From: Actinomycetota bacterium | GTDB taxonomy: Bacteria > Actinomycetota > Thermoleophilia > Gaiellales > Gaiellaceae | DNA: 8,549 nucleotides | Direction of reading: 5' to 3' | NCBI GenBank assembly: GCA_013813345.1 | Contig: JACCRW010000313.1 | Location: 1 to 8,549, forward strand | Shown: positions 1 to 5,442 of the stretch, in pieces | How positions within the stretch are numbered: the first letter of the stretch is position 1 | Layout: the number at the start of each line of letters is the position of its first letter | The notes under the pieces: generated by a model | Told to the model about the DNA's origin: nothing | Databases searched by the model: none | Seen by the model: the letters and a program-made list of their open reading frames with translations, nothing else | Translations under genes and position numbers: made by a program

Positions 1-840
1 GGCGACCTGCTCGACGAGGTCGTCGCGAAGCTGCCCGGTGAGGGCCGTGCTCCGATCGGCGAGGAGACGATCCGCGTTGCGATCCTCGGCCGGCCGAACG
101 TCGGCAAGTCTTCGCTCCTGAACGCGCTCGTCGGCCGCGAGCGGGTGATCGTCTCGGACGTGCCCGGAACGACGCGGGATGCGATCGACACGATCCTCGT
201 CCGCGACGAGCAGCAGTTCCTGCTCGTCGACACCGCCGGCCTCCGGCGCAAGCGCAAGCAGCGGCAGGGGATCGAGTACTACTCGGAGCTGCGCGCGCTC
301 GAGGCGGCCGAGCGGGCGGACGTCGCACTGATCCTGATCGACGCCAGCGAGGGAATCGTCGAGCAGGACCTCTCCGTCGCGGACGTGGCGCGCAAGGCCG
401 GCTGCTCGTCGCTCGTCGTCCTCTCGAAGTGGGACGTCAACGAGGTGGCGCTCGAGGATGTGAAGCCGAGGATCGAGACACGCCTGCGCCAGCGGCCGCC
501 GGTGATCGCCGTCTCCGCAAAGACCGGCCGCGGGCTCGATCGTCTCCTCGACCACGTGGTTGCCCTCTTCGAGAAGCACGCCGGCCGGATCCCGACGCCC
601 GCCCTGAACAACGTGCTCGCCGAGTTGCGCGAGGCCCGCCAGCCGCCCTCGCAGCGCGGGCGCCGCCTGAACCTCCTCTACGGCGCCCAGGTCTCCTCGC
701 GTCCGCCGCGGATCCGGATCCACGTCAACGACCCCGGCCTCGTCACCCGCGACTACGCGTACTGGGTGGAGAACGAGCTGCGGAAACGGTTTAGCCTCGG
801 CGGCGTGCCGGTGTCGATCGACTTCGTCAAGCGCTCGTGA
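1..840 (+). CDS. der: Ribosome-assembly GTPase Der (EngA), 5' end missing
   Basis: Der is a double-GTPase that binds the large ribosomal subunit and is needed for its maturation in the cytoplasm. The visible 279 codons start in the acidic linker after the first GTPase domain and include the whole second GTPase domain and the C-terminal KH-like domain. Seen motifs: P-loop GRPNVGKS (visible residues 30-37), switch I PGTTRD, G3 DTAG, G4 written as SKWD rather than the usual NKWD, and G5 SAKTG. The KH-like part contains the family signature RIRIHVNDPGLVTRDY near residues 235-250 and ends in VSIDFVKRS. The frame is open from the first base of the window, so the internal ATG at 145 is not the start. 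The first GTPase domain and the true start lie to the left. The paired palindromes downstream may end its transcript. Identification is secure from the tandem-linker, GTPase and KH layout. Confidence 0.95.
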   Translation, partial: GDLLDEVVAKLPGEGRAPIGEETIRVAILGRPNVGKSSLLNALVGRERVIVSDVPGTTRDAIDTILVRDEQQFLLVDTAGLRRKRKQRQGIEYYSELRALEAAERADVALILIDASEGIVEQDLSVADVARKAGCSSLVVLSKWDVNEVALEDVKPRIETRLRQRPPVIAVSAKTGRGLDRLLDHVVALFEKHAGRIPTPALNNVLAELREARQPPSQRGRRLNLLYGAQVSSRPPRIRIHVNDPGLVTRDYAYWVENELRKRFSLGGVPVSIDFVKRS

Positions 841-854
841 GCCCCGCGCGACAG

Positions 855-883
855 AGAGCTTGTGTTGGAACAACACAAGCTCT
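855..883. repeat. Palindrome copy 1 (13-bp stem, GAA loop) after der
   Basis: A perfect inverted repeat: arm AGAGCTTGTGTTG, loop GAA, arm CAACACAAGCTCT. It begins 15 bases after the der stop. Positions 858-880 are identical, loop included, to 942-964. The arms are about half A+T, which stands out in a region near 70% GC. As RNA it would form a long hairpin, so it could be a der terminator, but no T-run follows. As DNA it looks like a dimeric-regulator operator. Both readings are inference. Confidence 0.8.
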
Positions 884-919
884 TCGTCCCGCGCTGCGGC
901 CGGTGCGCGAGCCGATCTT

Positions 920-934
920 CCGGCCGCGAGCCGG
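920..934. repeat. Small GC hairpin between the two palindromes
   Basis: CCGGC (920-924) pairs with GCCGG (930-934) across a five-base loop. Alternative pairing exists between GGCCGG at 898-903 and CCGGCC at 931-936. This may help structure the der-gpsA leader, but short GC inverted repeats are common by chance at this base composition. Confidence 0.3.
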
Positions 935-941
935 CCAAGGG

Positions 942-964
942 GCTTGTGTTGGAACAACACAAGC
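942..964. repeat. Palindrome copy 2 (10-bp stem, GAA loop) before gpsA
   Basis: The second, identical copy of the 23-base element: arms GCTTGTGTTG and CAACACAAGC around GAA. It ends 15 bases before the gpsA GTG start, so it lies in the leader or core promoter of gpsA. The two copies are offset by exactly 84 bases, about eight turns of B-DNA, which would place them on the same helix face. No third copy is seen elsewhere in the window. It could be an operator, a transcript-end hairpin or a genome-wide interspersed palindrome; the window alone cannot decide. Confidence 0.8.
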
Positions 965-979
965 GTTCGGACGAGCGCG

Positions 980-1936
980 GTGAAGGTCGTCGTCGTGGGG
1001 GGAGGCTCGTGGGGAACTGCGTTCTCGCGCGTGCTTGCCAACCGCGAGCACGAGGTCACGCTCGCGTGTCGCGACGTCGAGCAGGCGCAGGCGATCGCCA
1101 CGACCGGCCGCAACCCGCGCTACCTCTCGCACACCGATCTCTCGGGCGTCAGCGCAACGACCATCGCCGAGGCCCCGTTCGCGTCGGCGGAGCTCGTCGT
1201 GCTCGCGGTCCCGAGCGCGGTCTACGCGAGTGTCGCCGCCGAGCTGCCCGGCACGGCGGCCGTGCTCTCGCTGACGAAGGGGCTCGATCCGGCGACGGGC
1301 GAGCGGCTCTCGACGCTCGTTCGCGGGAGGCCGGTCGCGATCCTCTCTGGCCCGAACATCGCCGAGGAGGTCTCGCGCGATTTCCCCGCAGCCGCCGTGA
1401 TCGCGAGCGATGATCGGCAGCTCTCGCTTGACCTCCAGGAGGCGATCAATTCGGTCACCTTTCGCGTCTACGTGAACGAGGACGCCGTCGGCGTCGAGCT
1501 CTGCGCCGCCGCAAAGAACGTGATCGCGCTCGCCGCGGGGGGCGCCGACGGCCTCGGACTCGGCGACAACGCCAAGGCCGCCCTCGTCGCGCGCGGCCTT
1601 GCGGAGATGGGTCGTCTTGCGGAGGCGGCCGGCGGGCGCCCCGAGACGTTCGCCGGGCTCGCGGGCATGGGCGACCTCGTCGTCACGTGCTGGGCGAAGT
1701 CGGGTCGCAACCGCCGGGCGGGCGAGCTGATCGCGCGCGGAACCGATCCGGACGACGCCGTGCGCGAGATCGGAATGGTCGTGGAGGGCCTGACGACCGC
1801 GCCGGTACTGCGCGAGCTCTCACATCGGCTCAAGATCGAGCTTCCGATCACCGAAGGTGTCTGCAGCGTGCTCGAGGGTACGCCGCTCGACGAGCTCGTC
1901 GCCGGGCTGATGAGCCGAGTCCCGACCCAGGAGTGA
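980..1936 (+). CDS. gpsA: NAD(P)+ glycerol-3-phosphate dehydrogenase
   Basis: GpsA reduces dihydroxyacetone phosphate to sn-glycerol 3-phosphate, the backbone of phospholipids, in the cytoplasm. The 318-residue product matches the usual family length. The GTG at 980 is chosen because it puts the Rossmann motif GGGSWGTAF at residues 7-15, where the family has it. The frame is open further upstream to 860, but that extension would translate the two palindromes. A weak ribosome site, GGACGAG, sits at 969-975. Other signatures: SGPNIAEEV near residues 123-131, the catalytic-lysine segment CAAAKNVIALAAG with Lys about 179, and GLAGMGDLVVTC followed by SGRNRR near 226-245. The next gene starts 5-14 bases after the stop, so it heads an apparent gpsA-lipoprotein-metK transcript. 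Palindrome copy 2 in its leader may control it (inference). Confidence 0.95.
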   Translation: MKVVVVGGGSWGTAFSRVLANREHEVTLACRDVEQAQAIATTGRNPRYLSHTDLSGVSATTIAEAPFASAELVVLAVPSAVYASVAAELPGTAAVLSLTKGLDPATGERLSTLVRGRPVAILSGPNIAEEVSRDFPAAAVIASDDRQLSLDLQEAINSVTFRVYVNEDAVGVELCAAAKNVIALAAGGADGLGLGDNAKAALVARGLAEMGRLAEAAGGRPETFAGLAGMGDLVVTCWAKSGRNRRAGELIARGTDPDDAVREIGMVVEGLTTAPVLRELSHRLKIELPITEGVCSVLEGTPLDELVAGLMSRVPTQE

Positions 1937-1950
1937 CTAGAGTGAGGACC

Positions 1951-3387
1951 ATGCGCAGCAGCCTGATCGCCCTCTCCGCCCTGCTCTGCCTCGCGGTCGT
2001 CGGTTGCGGCGGCGGGAGCACGAATACCGCCGGATCGGTGGCCGGCGACGTTGCCGGGATCGTGCCGGCAAGCGCTCCCGTCCTGATCGCGCTGGAGACC
2101 GATCCGGACTCGGATCAGTGGCAGCAGGCTGACGAGCTCCTGAGCAAGTTCCCGGGGAAGGAGCGGCTGCTCGCCGAGGTGCGCGAGGGCCTCGCCGACG
2201 AGGGAATTGACCTCGACGACGAGCTGCTCCCCGCATTCGGCGACGAGACCTACATCGTCGTCCTCGACTTCGAGAACGGCGGCGACAATGTGGTCGCGCT
2301 GACCAAGCCGCGCGACAAGGCGAAGCTGACGCAGCTCCTGGAGGAGTCGGACGAGGACACGGTGACGCGCGAGATCGACGGCTGGACGGCGATCGCCGAG
2401 AACACCGCGACGCTCGACCGCTTCGCGGCAGCCGGCGACAAGCTGGCGGACGCGGACTGGTTTGGCGAGGCGCAGGAGCGGGTCGAGGAGGACGCCCTCG
2501 TAACGTTCTTCGCGAACGGCGCTCCGATCAACGACGCGTTGAAGAAATCGCTTCCCGAGGGCTGCGACGTCTCCGCCCAGCAGGGCGAGCTGCAGTACGC
2601 AGCCGGAACGATGACGGCGGGCGACGACGGCGTGCGGATGCGGTTCGCCGCGAAGAGCGAGGGCGCAAAGCAGGGTCTCGACGGCGAGTCACTGCTCTCC
2701 GAGGTTCCCTCGGGCGCTTATGCCTATCTCGGCTCGCCGGCCTTCGACACCGCCGGCCTCGGGCTCTCCGAGCAGCTTCGCTGCGCACTCGAGTCGGGCG
2801 GGATCCCGGACGTCGAGGACGAGCTCGGCGTCACCTACGACGAGATCCTCGACCTCTTTGCAGGCGGCCTCGGCCTCTACCTCCGGCCGGCGGCGCTGAT
2901 TCCCGAGATCACGCTCCTGCTCGACCCCGAGGACGACGCGAAGAGCCTCGACGTGCTCGACACGCTGGCCAAGAAGGCGACGGACTTCGGCGGCAGGGTG
3001 CAGCGCACGACCGTCTCCGGGACCGAGGCGAGAGAAGTCCGACTCGGGCCGGTCACGATCCTCTACGGCGCGAACGACGGCCATGTCGCCGTGACGACTG
3101 CGCGCGCGGGGATCGAGGCGCTGGCCGAGGGCGGTCCCTCGCTCGCCGACGACGACGCGTTCAAGGACGCGACCGAGGCAGCCGACATGGGCGAGGACGA
3201 CGAGGTCTTCGCGTACCTCGACCTGCGCCGGATCGTCGACCTCGCCGACGATATCGCGGGTTTCGCCGAGCAGGATCTGCCGCGCGAGGCGCGTGAGAAC
3301 CTCGAGCCGCTGGAGAGCTTCGTCGTCTGGGGCGACGCCTCCGATCCGAACGACGTCGAGGTCGGCGCCTTCCTCCAGATCGGGTAG
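1951..3387 (+). CDS. DUF3352-like lipoprotein of unknown function
   Basis: A 478-residue secreted protein. Residues 1-19 form a lipoprotein signal: a short basic start (MRSSL), a hydrophobic core and the lipobox VVGC with Cys19, followed by a Gly/Ser-rich tether. It should therefore be anchored on the outer face of the membrane. The rest is acidic, without membrane segments. It opens with PASAPVLIALETDPDSDQW and a KFPGKERLL segment, which resembles proteins annotated DUF3352 (from memory, not searched). It ends in a section built around FAYLDLRRIVDLADD and a C-terminal strand reading VEVGAFLQIG. No catalytic motif is recognised. ATG 1951 is chosen because it starts at the signal peptide. GTG 1942, three codons earlier, has a better-spaced GGAG at 1930-1933 and is a real alternative. 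It sits between gpsA and metK with gaps of about 14 and 13 bases, so it is probably co-transcribed; a functional link is not evident. Confidence 0.8.
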   Translation: MRSSLIALSALLCLAVVGCGGGSTNTAGSVAGDVAGIVPASAPVLIALETDPDSDQWQQADELLSKFPGKERLLAEVREGLADEGIDLDDELLPAFGDETYIVVLDFENGGDNVVALTKPRDKAKLTQLLEESDEDTVTREIDGWTAIAENTATLDRFAAAGDKLADADWFGEAQERVEEDALVTFFANGAPINDALKKSLPEGCDVSAQQGELQYAAGTMTAGDDGVRMRFAAKSEGAKQGLDGESLLSEVPSGAYAYLGSPAFDTAGLGLSEQLRCALESGGIPDVEDELGVTYDEILDLFAGGLGLYLRPAALIPEITLLLDPEDDAKSLDVLDTLAKKATDFGGRVQRTTVSGTEAREVRLGPVTILYGANDGHVAVTTARAGIEALAEGGPSLADDDAFKDATEAADMGEDDEVFAYLDLRRIVDLADDIAGFAEQDLPREARENLEPLESFVVWGDASDPNDVEVGAFLQIG

Positions 3388-3400
3388 GGTCACTCCCGCC

Positions 3401-4651
3401 GTGGCCGCGCGCTCGTTCCAGTTCACTTCGGAGTCCGTCACCGAGGGGCATCCCGACAAGATCGCCGACCAAATCTCGGATGCGATTCTCGACGCGTGCC
3501 TGGCGAACGATCCCAATAGTCGGGTTGCCTGTGAGACGCTGATCACCACTGGCCTCGTGGTCGTCGCCGGCGAGATGACGACCCCCACCTACGTCGACAT
3601 CCGCAAGCACGTGCGCGACACGGTCTCGGAGATCGGCTACACGCGCGCCAAGTACGGCTTCGACGCCGAGACGTGCGGCGTGATCGTCGCGATCGACGAG
3701 CAGTCGGCCGATATCGCGCTCGGCGTCGACGATTCGTACGAGGCGCAGCACGGCGATGCGGATCCGCTCGATCGCGTTGGGGCCGGCGATCAGGGGATGA
3801 TGTTCGGCTATGCCTCGAACGAGACCGCCGAGTTGATGCCCCTCCCGATCCTGCTCGCGCACCGGATCTGCAAGCGGCTGTCCGAGGTGCGCAAGGCGGA
3901 CGTGCTCCCGTACCTGCGTCCCGACGGCAAGGCACAGGTCACCGTTCGCTACGAGGTCGACGAGCACGGACGCCAGCGTCCGGTGGAGCTCGAGCGCGTG
4001 CTGATCTCGACGCAGCACCGCGACGGGCTGGACACCGAGGCGCTGATCAAGCCGGATCTGATCGAGCACGTCCTCCGCCCCATCCTCCCGCACGAGCTCT
4101 ACGACGAGAAGCGGCTCGAGGAAAAGGACTTCGTCTACGTCAACCCCACCGGCAAGTTCGTGATCGGCGGGCCGATGGGCGACACCGGGTTGACCGGACG
4201 CAAGATCATCGTCGACACCTACGGCGGCGCAGCGCCGCACGGGGGCGGGGCCTTCTCGGGCAAGGATCCGACGAAGGTCGACCGCTCGGCCGCCTACGCA
4301 GCCCGATATGTCGCGAAGAATGTCGTTGCGGCCGGGCTCGCCGAGCGCTGCCAGATCCAGGTCGCCTACGCGATCGGAGTCGCCCATCCGCTCTCCGTGC
4401 TCGTCGACTGCTTCGGCACCGAGGCCGAGGGATTGACGCAGGAGCGGATCGAGGAGCTCGTCCACGAGCACTTCGACCTCCGTCCCGCGGCGATCCTGCG
4501 CGACCTCGACCTGCGCCGCCCGATCTACCGCAAGACCGCCGCCTACGGGCATTTCGGCCGAGAGGACAAGGACTTCACCTGGGAGCGCACGGATCGCGCC
4601 GACGCGCTCCGAGCCGCTGCTGGGCTCACCGCCGCAGTCCCTGCCCTATAA
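3401..4651 (+). CDS. metK: S-adenosylmethionine synthetase
   Basis: MetK makes S-adenosylmethionine from methionine and ATP, the main methyl donor of the cell, acting as a cytoplasmic oligomer needing Mg2+ and K+. The 416-residue product carries the whole family pattern. The N-terminal FTSESVTEGHPDK gives catalytic His17, Asp19 and Lys20, equivalent to E. coli His14/Asp16/Lys17. GAGDQGMMFGYA lies near residues 127-138. The glycine-rich loop GGGAFSGKDPTKVDRS is at about 281-296, followed by the conserved C-terminal lid domain. GTG 3401 places the SESVTEGHPDK block at the usual distance from the N terminus; AGGG at 3386-3389 is a possible ribosome site. The frame opens upstream to 3293, but that part overlaps the lipoprotein gene. 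Only 13 bases separate it from the lipoprotein gene, so there is no room for a SAM riboswitch. Its stop codon lies inside the left arm of the inverted repeat at 4644-4677. Confidence 0.96.
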   Translation: MAARSFQFTSESVTEGHPDKIADQISDAILDACLANDPNSRVACETLITTGLVVVAGEMTTPTYVDIRKHVRDTVSEIGYTRAKYGFDAETCGVIVAIDEQSADIALGVDDSYEAQHGDADPLDRVGAGDQGMMFGYASNETAELMPLPILLAHRICKRLSEVRKADVLPYLRPDGKAQVTVRYEVDEHGRQRPVELERVLISTQHRDGLDTEALIKPDLIEHVLRPILPHELYDEKRLEEKDFVYVNPTGKFVIGGPMGDTGLTGRKIIVDTYGGAAPHGGGAFSGKDPTKVDRSAAYAARYVAKNVVAAGLAERCQIQVAYAIGVAHPLSVLVDCFGTEAEGLTQERIEELVHEHFDLRPAAILRDLDLRRPIYRKTAAYGHFGREDKDFTWERTDRADALRAAAGLTAAVPAL

Positions 4652-4691
4652 CAGGGTAACTCCACCCGCTTATAGGGTAGGATCGGCGCCA
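4644..4691 (+). promoter_or_regulatory. Inverted/direct repeat and likely promoter of the HTH-NTase gene
   Basis: CCCTATAA (4644-4651) and TTATAGGG (4670-4677) are perfect 8-base inverted arms. Inside them GGGT (4654-4657) can pair with ACCC (4664-4667) round a six-base loop. AGGGTA also occurs twice in direct orientation (4653 and 4674), 21 bases or two helix turns apart. TAGGAT (4678-4683) fits an actinobacterial -10 box eight bases before the ATG at 4692, which suggests a leaderless or near-leaderless transcript. The arms would flank the -35 region, so binding there by the winged-helix protein encoded next door would give autorepression. Alternatively the hairpin simply ends the metK transcript. 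The repeats are seen; the roles are inferred. Confidence 0.55.
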
Positions 4692-5282
4692 ATGGGTCGG
4701 CCTCGCGCTTCAGAGATCATCCCCCTCGTCCGTTCAGAGGCGATGGCGCGCGTTCTCGCTGCGATCTACCTGACACCAGACGGACTGCATGTCCGAGGGC
4801 TCGCGAACCGAACACAGCTTCCGTACTCCGTCGTGCAGAGAGAGGTCGATCGGCTGGAGCGGGCTCGTCTCATCTCGTCGGTCTCGTTCGCCTCAACCCG
4901 GACCGTCCGACTCAACGAGACCCATCCCTATTACAGAGAGGTTTATGCGCTTCTGCTCAAGGCGTATGGCCCGCGTCAAGTACTCGCGGAGCTGCTTGAA
5001 GGCGAACCAGGGATTCGCGACGCATTCATCCACGGATCGTGGGCTGCGCGGTATCTCGGGGAGTGGGGACCTCCGCCGGCGGACATCGATGTCGTCGTCA
5101 TCGGAGACCCGGCGCCACTCCGGGTCGATGAGCTCGAGGCGGAAGCAGAAGACAAGCTCGGTCTGCACGTTCAACTGACCGCGCTTCCCGAGCAGGAGTG
5201 GGAGGCTCCGACTCACGGGTTCACGAGGACGGTTCGGCAGCAGCCACTCGTGCGAATCGTTCCGGAGGACGATGTCGGCTGA
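4692..5282 (+). CDS. Winged-helix / MNT-like nucleotidyltransferase fusion protein
   Basis: A 196-residue protein with two parts. Residues about 15-72 are a helix-turn-helix of ArsR/winged-helix type (LTPDGLHVRGLANRTQLPYS, then VVQREVDRLERARLI and a basic wing). Residues about 95-185 are a DNA polymerase beta-like minimal nucleotidyltransferase: GSW at 115-117 and the metal-binding DID at 131-133 in a DIDVVVIG strand. The third carboxylate often found on a later strand is not obvious; HVQL (159-162) stands in that place. Proteins of this layout are commonly paired with a HEPN protein, where the MNT member acts as antitoxin by AMP-modifying the HEPN toxin. Here the downstream partner is only a stub (5272-5442). 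The first ATG is used; it lies just behind a plausible -10 box, with only a weak GGAT ribosome site. Composition is less GC-rich than the neighbours: 33 of 60 bases are G/C at 4921-4980 against 47 of 60 at 5881-5940, suggesting acquisition by transfer. Confidence 0.8.
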   Translation: MGRPRASEIIPLVRSEAMARVLAAIYLTPDGLHVRGLANRTQLPYSVVQREVDRLERARLISSVSFASTRTVRLNETHPYYREVYALLLKAYGPRQVLAELLEGEPGIRDAFIHGSWAARYLGEWGPPPADIDVVVIGDPAPLRVDELEAEAEDKLGLHVQLTALPEQEWEAPTHGFTRTVRQQPLVRIVPEDDVG

Positions 5283-5442
5283 CGACATGATCGCTCGTGG
5301 TGAGCTCGAAGAAGTGGCCGCCGACCCGGAAAGTGCCGCAGCAGCGCTGGTCGAAGCGGCCAGACAAGTCGAATCTGCGTCGGCCATTGCCGAGAACGAT
5401 CCGAACGGCGCCCAGGTCGACATCTGCGGCGAGGACGCGTGA
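5272..5442 (+). pseudogene. Truncated HEPN-domain protein (toxin partner stub)
   Basis: A 56-codon frame starting with ATG 5272, with GGAGG at 5264-5268, and overlapping the end of the nucleotidyltransferase gene by 11 bases. The peptide begins MSADDMIARGELEEV, continues through AADPESAAAALVEAARQVES and ASAIAENDPNGA, then ends QVDICGEDA. The two-helix pattern with a closing DP-x-GA is how HEPN proteins next to HTH-MNT genes usually begin; these normally go on with a tyrosine-containing third helix (roughly YDAARKA) and an Rx4-6H catalytic motif further on (family memory, not a search). Everything after DPNGA is missing. A GCGGCGAGG stretch at 5426-5434 would read AAR in another frame, as if a few bases had been lost. 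The stop overlaps the next start as GTGA. RNase activity is not expected. It could also be a genuine short protein kept for translational coupling. Confidence 0.55.

Noticed and set aside
145..840. Short GTPase gene starting at ATG 145
   Set aside because: Starting there would remove the P-loop GRPNVGKS at bases 88-111; the frame is open to base 1 and continues the Der linker.
855..964. CRISPR array
   Set aside because: Only two repeat units, each a perfect short-loop palindrome, one 61-base gap that is GC-rich local sequence, and no cas genes nearby.
860..979. 40-codon N-terminal extension of gpsA containing a repeated CWNNTS peptide
   Set aside because: The peptide repeat is just the translated DNA palindrome. 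The Rossmann motif belongs at the N terminus, so GTG 980 is the better start.
3388..3400. SAM riboswitch or separate promoter before metK
   Set aside because: The gap to the preceding stop codon is 13 bases, too short for either; metK most likely shares the upstream transcript.
3161..4552. 463-codon open frame on the minus strand opposite metK
   Set aside because: Shadow of high-GC coding DNA: the plus strand carries an unmistakable metK with all motifs, while the minus-strand peptide is low-complexity Arg/Asp/Val-rich with no family signature.
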